A DNA stretch of 64,000 nt. It comes from Pictodentalium vernedei (lineage: Eukaryota; Mollusca; Scaphopoda; Dentaliida; Dentaliidae). The stretch's first letter is position 1. Each line of letters starts with the position of its first letter. The notes under the pieces are model-generated. The model saw nothing but the letters and a program-made list of their open reading frames with translations, made no database searches and was not told the DNA's origin. Shown here one piece after another: positions 41,470 to 51,652 of the stretch. The DNA lies in NCBI GenBank assembly GCA_031216915.1, contig CM062290.1, positions 383,638,718-383,702,717 on the forward strand. Direction: 5' to 3'. The position numbers and the translations under genes were made by a program.

Positions 41470-41835
41470 TTTCCTGATAATATCTGCAACACAAATACCC
41501 CTCTTGCGTCATCCAAGAGCAGTTTCTCAAGGTCGCTCAATTTGTTTTGTCGCTTAGAAAAATCGGTGCATGAACACAAAAACATGAATGAATGAACTGA
41601 TAATATGACATCATCAGAAAGGAATGCAATGACGCTCGTTTTCAAATGGAAGTTCAAGTGACGTGAGATATGAACTTATGAAGGAAATCAACACATTTTA
41701 AAGAAATAATTCAATCAGTCACCATGAATGAGTAGTCATGTTCAACTTCTTATAACTTTGTGTGGATGTGTACATAGTTATTGTTCGCTGTCAGTTGGAA
41801 AATCAAGAAGAATATTTGTCAAAGTGGATTGGGTG

Positions 41836-43398
41836 TTATCGCTGGATTTCGAGGCGGAACAACTGCAATGGTTGATCACAATGTTTATGGTCGGATTGTT
41901 TATTGTGCTCATTCCGAATATTCCCAAGATGTTGTTGGATCATAGAATTTGAGGTGTTCGATAGTTGGTTGGTAGTTATGGCATTCATAGAAGATTGTGC
42001 AATTGTACTTTGGGAACAGCTTGAAGTTGACGTTGTTGACAAACTCGATACAGTTGCTATCGGAATTTGTGGCTGAATTTGTAAATTCGATTCACGTGAA
42101 GTTGATTCATTTGAGAGAATAGATGAGATGTTTCTTTCCTGGTGAGTATTTATTCTTGAGAAGTTGTTTATACTGTTGATATTTTTATGTCCTGATATTT
42201 GGACAATGTGGTTTGGAGGTACATCTGCGTCACCCAATTTCTGAATAAGATGCTTACGAGAACTATGATTTGTCAATCGCTTTTCAGAAGGTAACCCACC
42301 GTCAGTTTTCATATTAGACATGAACTTGTAGATTTGGTTTATGCCCAGGCGTTGGTTTTTGAACCATTTTTGTCCCTTCTCAAAATAAGAATTTTCATCG
42401 ATTTGTTTCTGCATTTCAGCCATAATTGAAATGTAAAATGGAGATCCTGGCTGTCGCATTCCCGATGAACGTTTCTCCCTGTACAATTCATAAATACGTA
42501 CTGGATTTCTTTCCGGCACTGAAGTTTCATATGCTTTAGGTTTTATCGTTCGCGTATTTTGAGGATTTTCGCCGTTGCGGGTTTTTGTGTGTCTCTTGTC
42601 CACCACTAGATATTTTCCCCCTGTTTCGTCTTGACCAACGCTAACGGCTCCCCATACCAGATCATACTGCTCCTTCCCTCCACGCATACCACAATGCATA
42701 GTAAATGTTAGCCACAATGAGTTCAATATAGATTTCAGTGAGTACGGCCCCAAAACTTTATTCTCATACAGCATATCAATTTCAGTATCAGTTATTTCTT
42801 CGGCAGCATTTGGGTTTTTGCTCTTGCCCAACGATTTCAACTGCTTCTGCTTTATTTTAAGGGCTTCTCTGGCCTTTGCAAATTTTGAGTCTGAAATAAT
42901 ACATTTGTTGTAATTAGCATTTTTCAAGTGACGACTGATACTTGAATACGAAGCTCTAAGTGTGGAAGGTTCGTACTCCCTGCCATCCTTGCTCTGTACT
43001 GATATGAGAAAGTGAGAAATGTAATCGCACAAATCACTGGAGTCAATGTCTACTATTTCTCCTGTGTAACTGTACTTTGCTGTAAGAAATTGCTGGAACA
43101 ATCGGATATCCAAAAGAGTTTTTTTCATCGTATTTTTGTTTTGATTTTGAACATTGAAATCAGTCAGTTCGCTATCGTCCATCATTTCGAATCGACCAAA
43201 TTCCACTGACGCGCCCTCGGTTGAAGAAATAATGTCACTACCGGTTGCTCCAATAACATCATCTTTCCCAGTGGAATAAGGTTGAAATAATTCCAAAAGA
43301 AACTCGTCATCTATCGTATCTTGAAGTTTCACATTCGATACAAATGCAGCCATTTCTGAACCACTTGGTATATATACAAAGCAGATGTAAACTCGCAA
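41836..43398 (-). CDS. Crypton-like (DUF3504-type) tyrosine recombinase, catalytic Tyr replaced
   Basis: This is a 520-codon open frame antisense to the host gene, with the probable start at the internal Met16 (43353). An acidic N-terminus is followed by a core-binding region (MKKTLLDIRLFQQFLTAKYS, then EYEPSTLRASYSSISRHL). The catalytic domain has Arg239 in MHCGMRGGKEQYD, His378 and Arg381 in LTNHSSRKHLIQKL, and a conserved-type His404 in ISGHKNINSINNF. The nucleophile position reads Phe413 (TTC) where related Crypton proteins have Tyr. The Ser/Thr/Gln-rich tail (about 425-520) is low complexity. It resembles Crypton-derived proteins of the KIAA1958/QRICH1/ZMYM type. It is either an inactivated transposon gene or a non-catalytic DNA-binding derivative. 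Confidence 0.8.
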   Translation of the reverse strand: MRVYICFVYIPSGSEMAAFVSNVKLQDTIDDEFLLELFQPYSTGKDDVIGATGSDIISSTEGASVEFGRFEMMDDSELTDFNVQNQNKNTMKKTLLDIRLFQQFLTAKYSYTGEIVDIDSSDLCDYISHFLISVQSKDGREYEPSTLRASYSSISRHLKNANYNKCIISDSKFAKAREALKIKQKQLKSLGKSKNPNAAEEITDTEIDMLYENKVLGPYSLKSILNSLWLTFTMHCGMRGGKEQYDLVWGAVSVGQDETGGKYLVVDKRHTKTRNGENPQNTRTIKPKAYETSVPERNPVRIYELYREKRSSGMRQPGSPFYISIMAEMQKQIDENSYFEKGQKWFKNQRLGINQIYKFMSNMKTDGGLPSEKRLTNHSSRKHLIQKLGDADVPPNHIVQISGHKNINSINNFSRINTHQERNISSILSNESTSRESNLQIQPQIPIATVSSLSTTSTSSCSQSTIAQSSMNAITTNQLSNTSNSMIQQHLGNIRNEHNKQSDHKHCDQPLQLFRLEIQR

Positions 43399-43574
43399 CA
43401 GCGTAACTTGCCGTGAGGGGAATAATCCAACATGCTGACGTCATTGATAGTAAAATAGTCCATCATGACTGGGAGTAGGATATCACCGTGGGAGTTGAAT
43501 AACACTTTCGAGGTCGTGGGAGAAGAATATGGTTACAAAGGAAAAAGGTGTAGAAATATAATAAAATTTATTAC
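43399..43574. other. Region upstream of the Crypton-like ORF
   Basis: On the minus strand this precedes the start codon. TATATATAC at 43369-43377 lies just inside the annotated frame upstream of Met16 and could act as a TATA-like box. No terminal repeat was recognised. Confidence 0.35.
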
Positions 43575-43990
43575 ACTGTATTTCTAGTCCAGTAACTGAT
43601 AAGAGTATCCCTCCATTCCTTAGATTCAACTAATCCCCACTCATTTTGAAATATATATACACCTCTTTAAATTTAAAGGATGATAACATGAATAGAAAGA
43701 CTACACATGCCTAAAAACAAAATGGTGTCCAACTTGACGACAGTTTCAGAGATTCTATCCAAGGTGATTGCAACTTGCTTTCAAAAGAGAAAAAGTCATT
43801 GTTCTCTCAATGCGATTGATTTTAAATCGAGTATACACAAATCCCATGTTAATAGAAGAAACAAAATGAGTAACAAAGAATGATCCACGAACTACCATTG
43901 AATGCAAATCTGAGTGTTACACGCACGAAACTTGGCGTATAATTGGCATTTGGAAAATGAGGTAAAAATTCCTAAGTAGGGACAAATTCG
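43575..43990. repeat. Diverged direct repeat, right copy
   Basis: CACTGTATTTCTAGTCCAG, CAACTAATCCCCACTCATTTTG, GCAAATCTGAGTGTTAC and GTATAATTGGCATTTGG align with 33545-34130. Divergence is substantial, so the pair is old. Confidence 0.6.
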
Positions 43991-44249
43991 GCAAGACCTT
44001 AGATAAGAACTATCGATTAGAATTCATTTCTGTGTCAAAAGTTGCCATATGATCTTTAAAGTTACTGCATTTGTGTATCAACATTTTCCTTAGCGAGCTC
44101 TACAGTTTACAATTAAGAATGCATGGATTGCTCTGGCGTTGTGCAGACACAATGCTGTTATGTTGAAGTTTCACCAAATAACATGCCACAGATCTTCAGT
44201 TTTTCCATTTCACATATAACTTACCAAGTTCAAGTTTGTCAAGTTGAGC

Positions 44250-44510
44250 TACAGTGTCATTGATTATTTATTTATTTATTTATTTATTTTTGGTGTTTAA
44301 GGTCACATATTTATGCACAATGGCTAATCGTGACCGTGACAGTTTTACCGGTGGAGGAAGCCAGACTACCCGCAGAGAACCACTGAGCATCGATGAACAA
44401 CTGTCAGCTCCTCAACATTCTAACTCTGTTCAAGCTCCGCTCAATCAGGGTTACAGTGGTTGAAGATGTGCACCATCGACGTGCAGTACGCCTTAGTATA
44501 TGGCGACATC
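44250..44510 (-). mobile_element. SINE, reverse orientation
   Basis: A (TTTA)n tail at about 44264-44291 comes first. Then come the inverse of the SINE body (GGTGGAGGAAGCCAGACTAC, CCGCAGAGAACCACTGAGC) and a degenerate head. It is the same family as 5697-6052. Confidence 0.7.
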
Positions 44511-45345
44511 TGTCGTTCGTCCATCCTTTGTCCGTCCATCTGTCCGTCCGTCTGTCCGTCCGGCGTCCGTATCCATTTCTTTGTCATTCGATAACTTGAA
44601 AAATATTGCTTGGATTGTCAGGTTACTTTATATTTGTGTTCAGGTTACTGATGTGCCAAGCTATATAGTTTTCGGTGTAAATCTGATAATTTGATCCTGA
44701 GATATTAACCCTTTATCCTTCGAATTGAAAATTCCTCCAATCCCTTTGGCATTTGATAACTTGAAAAATATTGCTTGGATTGTCAAGTTACCTTATATTT
44801 GTATTCAGGTTACTGATGTGCCGAGCTGTATAGTTTTGGTGTAAATCTGTTATTTTGATTCTGAGATATTAACCCTTTATCCTTCAAATTGAAAATTCCT
44901 CCAATCCCTTTGGCATGAGATAACTTGAAAAATATTGCTTGGATTGTCAAGTTACTTTATATTTGTGTTCAGGTTACTGATGTGCCAAGCTGTATAGTTT
45001 TTGGTGTAAATCTGATAATTTGATCCTGAGATATGAACCCTTTATCCTTCAAATTGAAAATTCCTCCAACTTAAAAAATATCAATCCGATTGTCATGTTA
45101 CTTCATATTTATGTTCAGGTTACTGATGTGCTGTGCTCTATAGTTTTTTATGTAAATCTGATAATTTGATCCGGAGATATTAACCCTTTATCCATCAAAT
45201 TAGACACTCCTCCAGTCCAATTCTATATGTACCCATACAATGTATGGTGTACATAATGTCGGCATCTGTGGTGGCCCTCCATCATACAGCTTTCTACTAG
45301 TTGCGCGTATGGGTACACATCTGGCGATTTCATCGGCCTATTTTT
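44510..45345 (+). repeat. Repeat with (GTCC)n head and ~165-base tandem units
   Basis: A GTCCATCTGTCCGTCCGTC block is followed by four tandem units (about 44572, 44738, 44902, 45062). Each contains AAAATATTGCTTGGATTGTC, TGTTCAGGTTACTGATGTGC and TGAGATATTAACCCTTTATC. It closes with CATACAGCTTTCTACTAG and GGGTACACATCTGG. The organisation (GTCCG head, tandem body) echoes the AGCTCACC element. No ORF. Confidence 0.8.
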
Positions 45346-45406
45346 ATATATATAATTTTAGCAGTTGATTTCATGTGACATAATAACATATGAATAATAT
45401 TTCCAG

Positions 45407-45511
45407 ATTGAACATGCCTCTCAGAGAAACCAGTTTGGACGTTTAATTTCGGATTACGGAGCTATTCAAGAGAAAATTGCAAGAATGGTCATGAAGCAAT
45501 ATGTTACAGAG
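45407..45511 (+). CDS. ACADVL: Acyl-CoA dehydrogenase (VLCAD-like), exon 6
   Basis: Acceptor TAATATTTCCAG and donor GTCAGT bound 35 codons in phase 0. The peptide [20 protein letters not shown] then [15 protein letters not shown] contains the RxQFG motif, which contacts FAD of the neighbouring subunit in this family. Its last residues lead to the SMAY helix in exon 7. The intron before it is 12.6 kb. Confidence 0.92.
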
Positions 45512-45616
45512 GTCAGTAAGCTGTCATAAACTTTTTAGATGCAAAGTATTGTGACACGTAATTTTGCTTATGAACTTGGATTTTTTTGTTGGGGTGATCA
45601 TTGTTCAAAACCAATA

Positions 45617-46254
45617 CAGTGGAACCGAACTGATTGAATAGAAAGTGAAAAATATTCAGTTAACAGGAAGTTGGTAAATTTCCTGTGTTCTAGTGATAAG
45701 ATGAGCATAGATTCTATTATATAGTGGAGCCCACTTAATTGAATATCTCTTAATTGTATATCCCTGTTAATTGAATATAATTTTCAAACACAAAACCATT
45801 TACCATACCTTCAGTACAAATTTGATCTGTTAATTGCATATGGGTTGTAGAGTAATCTGTTAATTGTATATAAATTTTTGTAATAAGTCGAAAACATTAC
45901 TGTGACATGCACCAAATTCCCCTTATTTCTCAACCTTTTTGGCCTCACTACATCCAATACAGGCATTTATTCTATTATATCTTGTTTGACAGAGCTCTAT
46001 AAGCTCTGTCAAACAAGATATAATAGAATAAATGCTCTGTTTACCACCAGAACACAGGAAACTGACCAAATCCCTGTTAACTGTATAGTCATGTTAATTG
46101 AATAATTTTCACTGGCAAAATGGATATCCAATTAAGAGGATTCTACTGTATCTTGTTTAACGGAGCTTATGGATCTCTGTGAAACAAAATAAAATAGATT
46201 TAATGTTTGTTTTGGATTTAGTGAGGCCAAATAGGGTCTATAAACTTGAGGAAT
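45617..46254. mobile_element. Outer pogo-like MITE split by an inner pogo-like MITE
   Basis: ACAGTGGAACCGAACTG starts the outer copy. It is interrupted at CTATTATA (45721) and resumes at 46149 with TATCTTGTTTAACGGAGC, giving a TA duplication around the inner copy. The sequence after the next MITE (from 46504, TGGTTGTCAGAGTAATTTC) looks like its continuation, so the type I MITE at 46255 also landed in it. Confidence 0.65.
45722..46148. mobile_element. Pogo-like MITE, complete, inner copy
   Basis: Ends TAGTGGAGCCCACTTAATTG and CAATTAAGAGGATTCTACTG, flanked by TA. It is the reverse orientation of 33063-33492, sharing ACCATACCTTCAGTACAAA and the TTTGACAGAGCTCTATAAGC palindrome. Confidence 0.8.
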
Positions 46255-46503
46255 TTAACCCTTTACCCAACGAATCGCCCGCATCCGCCCGCGTAATATG
46301 CAAATTCAGCAGCTGAAAAAATATTACTTTTCGAAAAATTTCAACAAAACCATATCATGTGACCCCTCTTTGGAACGAGCTCGTCGAGCTCGTTCCAAAG
46401 AGGGGTCACATGATATGGTTTTGTTGAAATTTTTTTTTTAAATTTAAAAAATGATATTTAAAATAATAAATTTTGAAATCGTCTGCGTTGGGTAAAGGGT
46501 TAA
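46255..46503. mobile_element. Type I TTAA MITE, reference intact copy
   Basis: TTAACCCTTTACCCAACG and CGTTGGGTAAAGGGTTAA ends in 249 bases. The centre is a perfect palindrome of about 45-base arms (from TTTCAACAAAACCATATCAT to GAACGAGCTCG and back). The sequence AAAAAATATTACTTTTCG at 46317-46334 is the uninterrupted form of the site that holds DIRS A2 and B2 elsewhere. No ORF; inferred to be mobilised in trans by a piggyBac-like transposase. Confidence 0.9.
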
Positions 46504-46546
46504 TGGTTGTCAGAGTAATTTCATCAATAGCTGCAAAGATAATTTA

Positions 46547-47044
46547 TTAAGTTCACCCTTTACCAAATGAATTGGCCACAATTGGCAACATAATTTTCAA
46601 ATTTAGGAGTTGAAAAAAAAAAATTTCAGAATGTTTCAACAAAACCATATCATGTGCCCCTAATTGGAATGAGCTCATCGACCTTGTTCCAATGATGTGG
46701 GGGTCACATCATATGGTTTTGTTGTCATTTTTTGAAAAATTTTAAAAAACAATAATTAACTCTTTGCATGCTGCTGTGAGATATTCCTGCCTACCCATGG
46801 TTTCTCTTGTCATTGAAATAAGTATAAGTTGGGCACATTTAATCATATTTTCTGTCTGTAAATTGAATGGATTTTTTCACCAATGATTTCTTGTATTATA
46901 TTTAGATTAACTTTTCATGAAATCAACTCATGGCTGCTTCACAGCTGCTGTGACTAGATTTCATGAAAGCAATCTTGAAATACTCAGTGGGTTGAGAGTT
47001 AAAATAATAAATTTTGATATCCTGTACATTGGGTAAAGGGTTAA
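46547..47044. mobile_element. Type I TTAA MITE carrying a nested TTAA repeat
   Basis: The outer copy runs from TTAAGTTCACCCTTTACC, through the palindrome (CCATATCATGTGCCCCTAAT), to TACATTGGGTAAAGGGTTAA. At 46756-47002 another TTAA-bounded repeat is inserted exactly at the TTAA of the outer element (consensus ATATTTAAAATAATAAA). Confidence 0.8.
46756..47002. mobile_element. Nested TTAA repeat (TTAACTCTTTGCATGC ends)
   Basis: TTAACTCTTTGCATGC on the left and GGTTGAGAGTTAA on the right, with a TTTCATGAAA.C inverted core around GGCTGCTTCACAGCTGCTG. TTAA is duplicated on both sides. Similar in design to the type III element at 7909-8154. Confidence 0.7.
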
Positions 47045-47151
47045 CCCCTTACCAAACAAATAAGATGCATCCACCCAGTTAACCCCTTACCCAACGAATC
47101 GCCCGCATCCGCCCGCGTAATATGCAAATTCAGCAGTTGAAAAAATATTAT

Positions 47152-47350
47152 ATTTTTTTACTGTACCAATTACCCAGACTTAGCTGGTGCTAACTCTAAC
47201 AAAACCAGGGCCAAACACAAATTTTGCCCCCCAATCCCCAAAATTTGCATCCAAAACAAAAAGAAATCATGTCCTATAGGACCTCCATACTACGCCCCCA
47301 CTGCGCATGCGCAGTGTCAAGGACATCCCGAAATTGGCGCCAATTATCAT
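47152..47350 (+). repeat. Left ITR of DIRS A2
   Basis: ACCCAGACTTAGCTGG family-A form, TGCGCATGCGCA at 47302-47313. Inverse of about 53375-53601. Confidence 0.9.
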
Positions 47351-48242
47351 TCTCTGTTTGGCCCTTCATCAGTCAACATCTCACTGATCTTTGTGCTTGT
47401 AAATCTCAGTTTAAAGGATGCCGGACACGTAATTTTTGGAGAAATGGTGATTCTAAGGAGGATATAGAAGGAGGAGAGGAAAAAGAAGTGACAAAAAATA
47501 ATCAGGGCTGTACTTAAAATTTTTTGATGAAATTATGTTAAGTTGCCTATTTTCGAGGCATGGGCCTCTTGTTGTCATTCTTGCTAAATGTTGCACTGCT
47601 TATTCAATGTTTCCTCTCCCCTAGCCTTCTAAAGTCCCCCCTGGCAATTCTCCCATGCTTTTGGCATATTTTTGAGAAAGTTCATTTCTAAAATTTTCCT
47701 GGGAGAGTTGCTTGGATACAGAATGTTTTCTGTTATTTTCCCCATAGTTACGTTTTCACCCATGGGTGTATAAACGTTGTGTTCTGCATCTTCCATCTGA
47801 TGTTCTGCAGATTCTCCCCTGGGAGTCTCTATCTTGCATCAGATAGAGTGTAATTTTGATGACTGATTTCGGGCCAGTTTTTTCAGTGCCTGGAGTCATG
47901 TTTTCTGGTGTTTTACACTGTTTGTTTACATTGGCAACAGCCTTTTTTGAGGGGGGCTGTTTGCCTTTGGTGTAGTTTATCTCACTATAAGATACATTTA
48001 TATTATCCGTAAGTGTCTCATTAATTATTTAATATAAATTTAAAATTTTTGACCACACTTTGCCATCGGATCCATCGGGGCTCAACGTTACTTTTCAGCA
48101 ACTTGGGCTTCGCTGGAAAAATATTTTTTCAAAATTATTTTGATTTGCAATTGTTTTTTCATTTATTAATGGATCATGTTATTATGTATCTTTGTGTCAG
48201 GGGTTTGTGCGAGTAACTAGGACTTATTGTTGACTTTTCACA

Positions 48243-49602
48243 ATGAAAGGATATTGTTCAAATTGTAATGGGAAGAAATCTTCCTCTGACTTTCATGATC
48301 ATTGTATTAATTGTAGTCAGTGTTCTCGCACTAATCCCTGTTCTATATGTCAATATTGGGATGACAAACATTGGAAACGTGTGTCACGGTATGTTGTTTC
48401 TGGAGAAAGGGCTATGCCGGCTCTTTCTCCGCAAGGTCACTCTACTCTCTCAGTTTCTATTTCAGAGGAACAAGAACAGGGTGATGTTTCCATGTTATCT
48501 TCTACAAGTGCGCGTCCGTCGTCACAAATGAATTCAGAGCTAGCGGCAAAAGTGCTCATGGAGATTAGACAAATGTCGTCCGCTAGCTCGCCCGGTGTAG
48601 CGTCCATTCACCGAATGGTTCGGCAGCCGGGTTCGTCCGATGCGGTTCAGGAGGAAATTTTGGGTGATGCGAGCACTATAAACATACAATGTGCACACCC
48701 AGTGACGGCGGATAGTAAGCGAGAACGGAGGAAGCCTTTGAGTCCGGTTCCTAGCTCGTCCAGGTCCAGCCGGGCCGCGAGCGAGAGAGGCCCCTCTCTC
48801 GTACAACAACATCTAGGACCAGATTGCAAGAACATTTGAATTATTGAACGACGCTATATTTAAACTTGCTTCCAAGACGGGGAAAGCAGGTTTCTTGTCC
48901 GCCAATACTCTCAACCTGCCTTTCATTAATGCAAGGAATAAATTCGACACGGCAGGACAGGGTATCCCGAGAATTCCTCTGCGTATGGACGACGAGGCGA
49001 AAGACTTAGAGCTATCATTACCGTCGTCGGCTTCTATTCCAACCGCGGTGTTGGAAACAGCTATTTCGTCTAACAGAGCCAATTTAGATGCCTTATCTTA
49101 CGCAGATAACCTTACTAAGGCGTTATCACTGCGCCTTCAAGGGAAAGAGTTTCAGGATATACAATCCTCTTTAAGACTTCTTTCAAGGGCAGTAGCTTAT
49201 TCCACGTGTAACTCCGCCCTTTCAGTGGCAAACCTGGAGTTGGTTAGACGTGACGCAGCCCTAGCTACATCCACACTTGTGGATACTAAGGTGAAGAACT
49301 CTCTTAGAGTCTCTTCGGTCTCCGGAGAACTTCTCTTTGACGGCAAGCTTTCTGCTATTTATGATAAAATTACAAAGAAAGCTTCGGATTCTCTGTTGTT
49401 CAAATCTGCTTCTAAGAAGTCGGATGCAGCAGACAAGAATAAGACAGGCACTTCTGGGTCTAATGCGCTCAAGAGAGGTTCCTATAGAGGTTCCGGTGCG
49501 TCCTCTTGGTCTTATTCGAGAGACCGTCAGGGTAGCGACTCTCGTTCGGGACGTCCTTCGGGCTGGGACAACCGGTCGGACGCCCCGAGGTCGACGGGGT
49601 GA
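48243..49602 (+). pseudogene. DIRS A2 gag-like gene with internal deletion
   Basis: The N-terminal part 48243-48839 has the intact Cys/His cluster: C5, C8, H18, H20, C21, C24, C27, C33, C36. At about 48825 the sequence jumps from GGACCAGAT to TGCAAGAACATTTG, skipping roughly 684 bases present in A1 and shifting the frame, which closes at once. The C-terminal part is open again at 48844-49602, where CGA-to-TGA at the GRGAGRG tail ends it early. Confidence 0.85.
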
Positions 49603-51652
49603 GGTGCGGGTCGTGGAGGACGTCGTTTCTCCTACCGCAGGCCTCGCAGGTCCAGGAGGTGATGGCCTAAACCTCTATCGCGTACCGGTTGGCGGAAGGT
49701 TGTCAAGCTTTTCACAAGAATGGGCGTCGATTACGGACGACCCTTGGGTGAGAGGAGTGACTTCGGAAGGTCTAAAGGTATCCTTCAAACGAAAGCCTCC
49801 ATTAACTCGAAGTCCAAAGTGGACTCATCTTCCGTCAAATCTGCAGAAAAGAGATGCTCTGTTATCAGAGGTGCAGTCTCTTTTAATGAAGAACACAGTA
49901 GAGGTCGTAGAAAACCAGGAGACTCCGGGATTCTACAGCCATCTGTTTCTGGTTCCGAAACCAAACGGCTCGTTCCGTCCAGTTATAGATTTGAGCTGGA
50001 TAAACAAGCTGATCGTCGCTCCAAAATTTTATATGGAGACGATTCGGTCGGTCAGAGCGAGTATTCGGGTGAACGATTATGCAACAAGCATAGATCTCAA
50101 AGATGCGTACTTTCACGTCATGGTACATCCGACATTCCGAAAGTATCTACGCTTCGCAGCCCTAGGAGTGGTGTATCAATTCCGGGCGATGTGCTTCGGA
50201 TTGAATCTAGCACCCTGGGCTTTCACTCGGGTAATGAACTCGGTAATGATCTATTTCCGAGCTCATTCGTCTGCGGTAACGTCGGCCTACCTGGACGACA
50301 TTCTTCAGAGGTACGGCAACGAGTTAACGCTTCAGAACGATGTTCAGAATCTACTTCTATTGCTCCGACGTCTCGGTTTTATAGTAAACGAGGAGAAGTC
50401 GGATCTGGTGCCGTCCAAGTCATTCACTCATCTGGGAATGAGCTTCAAGACGCACAACAATCTCGTTCGTCTGCCGTTAACCAGAGCGAAATTAGTCAGT
50501 TGTTACGCTCGCTATTGTCTGCACGCAGACAAAGTCACAGCGAGAGAATTTATGAGACTGATAGGTCTGTGCGGAGCCGCTGCAGATCTCATTCCGATGG
50601 GGCGGTTACGCACACGTCCTCTCCAAATTTTCTTGACTCAGAATTGGAGTGTGAAAATTCATTCGCTCGACGTAGACGTTCTCTTGTCAGATCAAGTGAA
50701 ACAAGAGATTCAGACTTGGGCAAACATTCAGTGGTTAACTCAGGGAGTTCCGCTGCAGTTGCCGGATCCGAGTTTTACCATTATGACGGATGCCAGTCAA
50801 ACAGGTTGGGGTGCATCATTAATCCCAACGGATTCGAGATGCCAGGGTCTTTGGGATCCGCAATTCCTGTGCAAGCACATAAACATCAAGGAAATGATGT
50901 CAATTTGGCTTGCGTTACGTCATTGGATGGACATTATTCACAATGCTCATGTCCAAATCCTATCTGACAATACGACAGTAGTGGTGTATATACGGAATCA
51001 GGGAGGCACTCATTCAGTTCCGTTGTTCAATCTAACGGAAAGAATCCTTCTGTTTGCGCTAGAACATCAGGTTCTTCTTTCGGTCCGTCACATACCGGGT
51101 CGTCTGAATGTGCTAGCAGACTCCCTTTCACGAAAGGGTCGCTTGTTGCCGTCGGAGTGGACTCTCAACAAACAAGTATTCAATCAGATTTGCTACCAAT
51201 GGGAACGGCCAATGATAGACTTATTTGTGACACATCTCAACAATCAGTTGCAGACGTATGTGTCTCCGTGTCCGGATCCAAGAGCATTTGCAGTAGACGC
51301 TCTGTCGATCCCTTGGGACGGAATGATAGGATATGCATATCCTCCAGCGCCGTTAATTCAACAAGTATTGCTAAAGATAAAACAATCTCAATGCAAGATT
51401 CTATTGGTAGCATCTCTGTCGCCACAGAGACCGTGGATAAATCTACTCAGGTGTCTGTTGTGGGACCTACCGCGAAAGCTTCCTCCACGGGAGGATCTTC
51501 TTTCGCAGGGGAAATCGAGCCAACTCCATCACAACCCGCAAGGTCTCAACCTTCACGTTTTTCCGTTGTGCGGTCCTTCTTGCATGGCAAGCACTTTACA
51601 GGACGAGCAGTGGACGCGATTTCTTACTGTAGGAGGACCTCCTCTTCGCTAA
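49337..51652 (+). CDS. DIRS A2 reverse transcriptase-RNase H, intact
   Basis: 771 codons without a stop. The first ~110 overlap the gag C-terminus in another frame and are probably not all translated; the conserved protein begins near WASITDDPWVRG (about 49720). RT motifs are SHLFLVPKPNGSFRPVIDLS, SIDLKDAYFHV, GLNLAPWAF and Y318-L-D320-D321. RNase H motifs are TIMTDASQTGWG, INIKEMMSIW, ILSDNTTVV and LNVLADSLSRKG. The C-terminal extension ends at GGPPLR and overlaps the recombinase frame. Positions that are stops in A1 read Trp and Tyr here, so this is the best RT-RH copy in the window. Confidence 0.9.
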   Translation: MTASFLLFMIKLQRKLRILCCSNLLLRSRMQQTRIRQALLGLMRSREVPIEVPVRPLGLIRETVRVATLVRDVLRAGTTGRTPRGRRGEVRVVEDVVSPTAGLAGPGGDGLNLYRVPVGGRLSSFSQEWASITDDPWVRGVTSEGLKVSFKRKPPLTRSPKWTHLPSNLQKRDALLSEVQSLLMKNTVEVVENQETPGFYSHLFLVPKPNGSFRPVIDLSWINKLIVAPKFYMETIRSVRASIRVNDYATSIDLKDAYFHVMVHPTFRKYLRFAALGVVYQFRAMCFGLNLAPWAFTRVMNSVMIYFRAHSSAVTSAYLDDILQRYGNELTLQNDVQNLLLLLRRLGFIVNEEKSDLVPSKSFTHLGMSFKTHNNLVRLPLTRAKLVSCYARYCLHADKVTAREFMRLIGLCGAAADLIPMGRLRTRPLQIFLTQNWSVKIHSLDVDVLLSDQVKQEIQTWANIQWLTQGVPLQLPDPSFTIMTDASQTGWGASLIPTDSRCQGLWDPQFLCKHINIKEMMSIWLALRHWMDIIHNAHVQILSDNTTVVVYIRNQGGTHSVPLFNLTERILLFALEHQVLLSVRHIPGRLNVLADSLSRKGRLLPSEWTLNKQVFNQICYQWERPMIDLFVTHLNNQLQTYVSPCPDPRAFAVDALSIPWDGMIGYAYPPAPLIQQVLLKIKQSQCKILLVASLSPQRPWINLLRCLLWDLPRKLPPREDLLSQGKSSQLHHNPQGLNLHVFPLCGPSCMASTLQDEQWTRFLTVGGPPLR

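Noticed and set aside
49720-50967. A separate 415-codon gene
   Set aside because: It is the alternative frame over RT in A2; the protein is Ser-rich without motifs and RT motifs are in the other frame.
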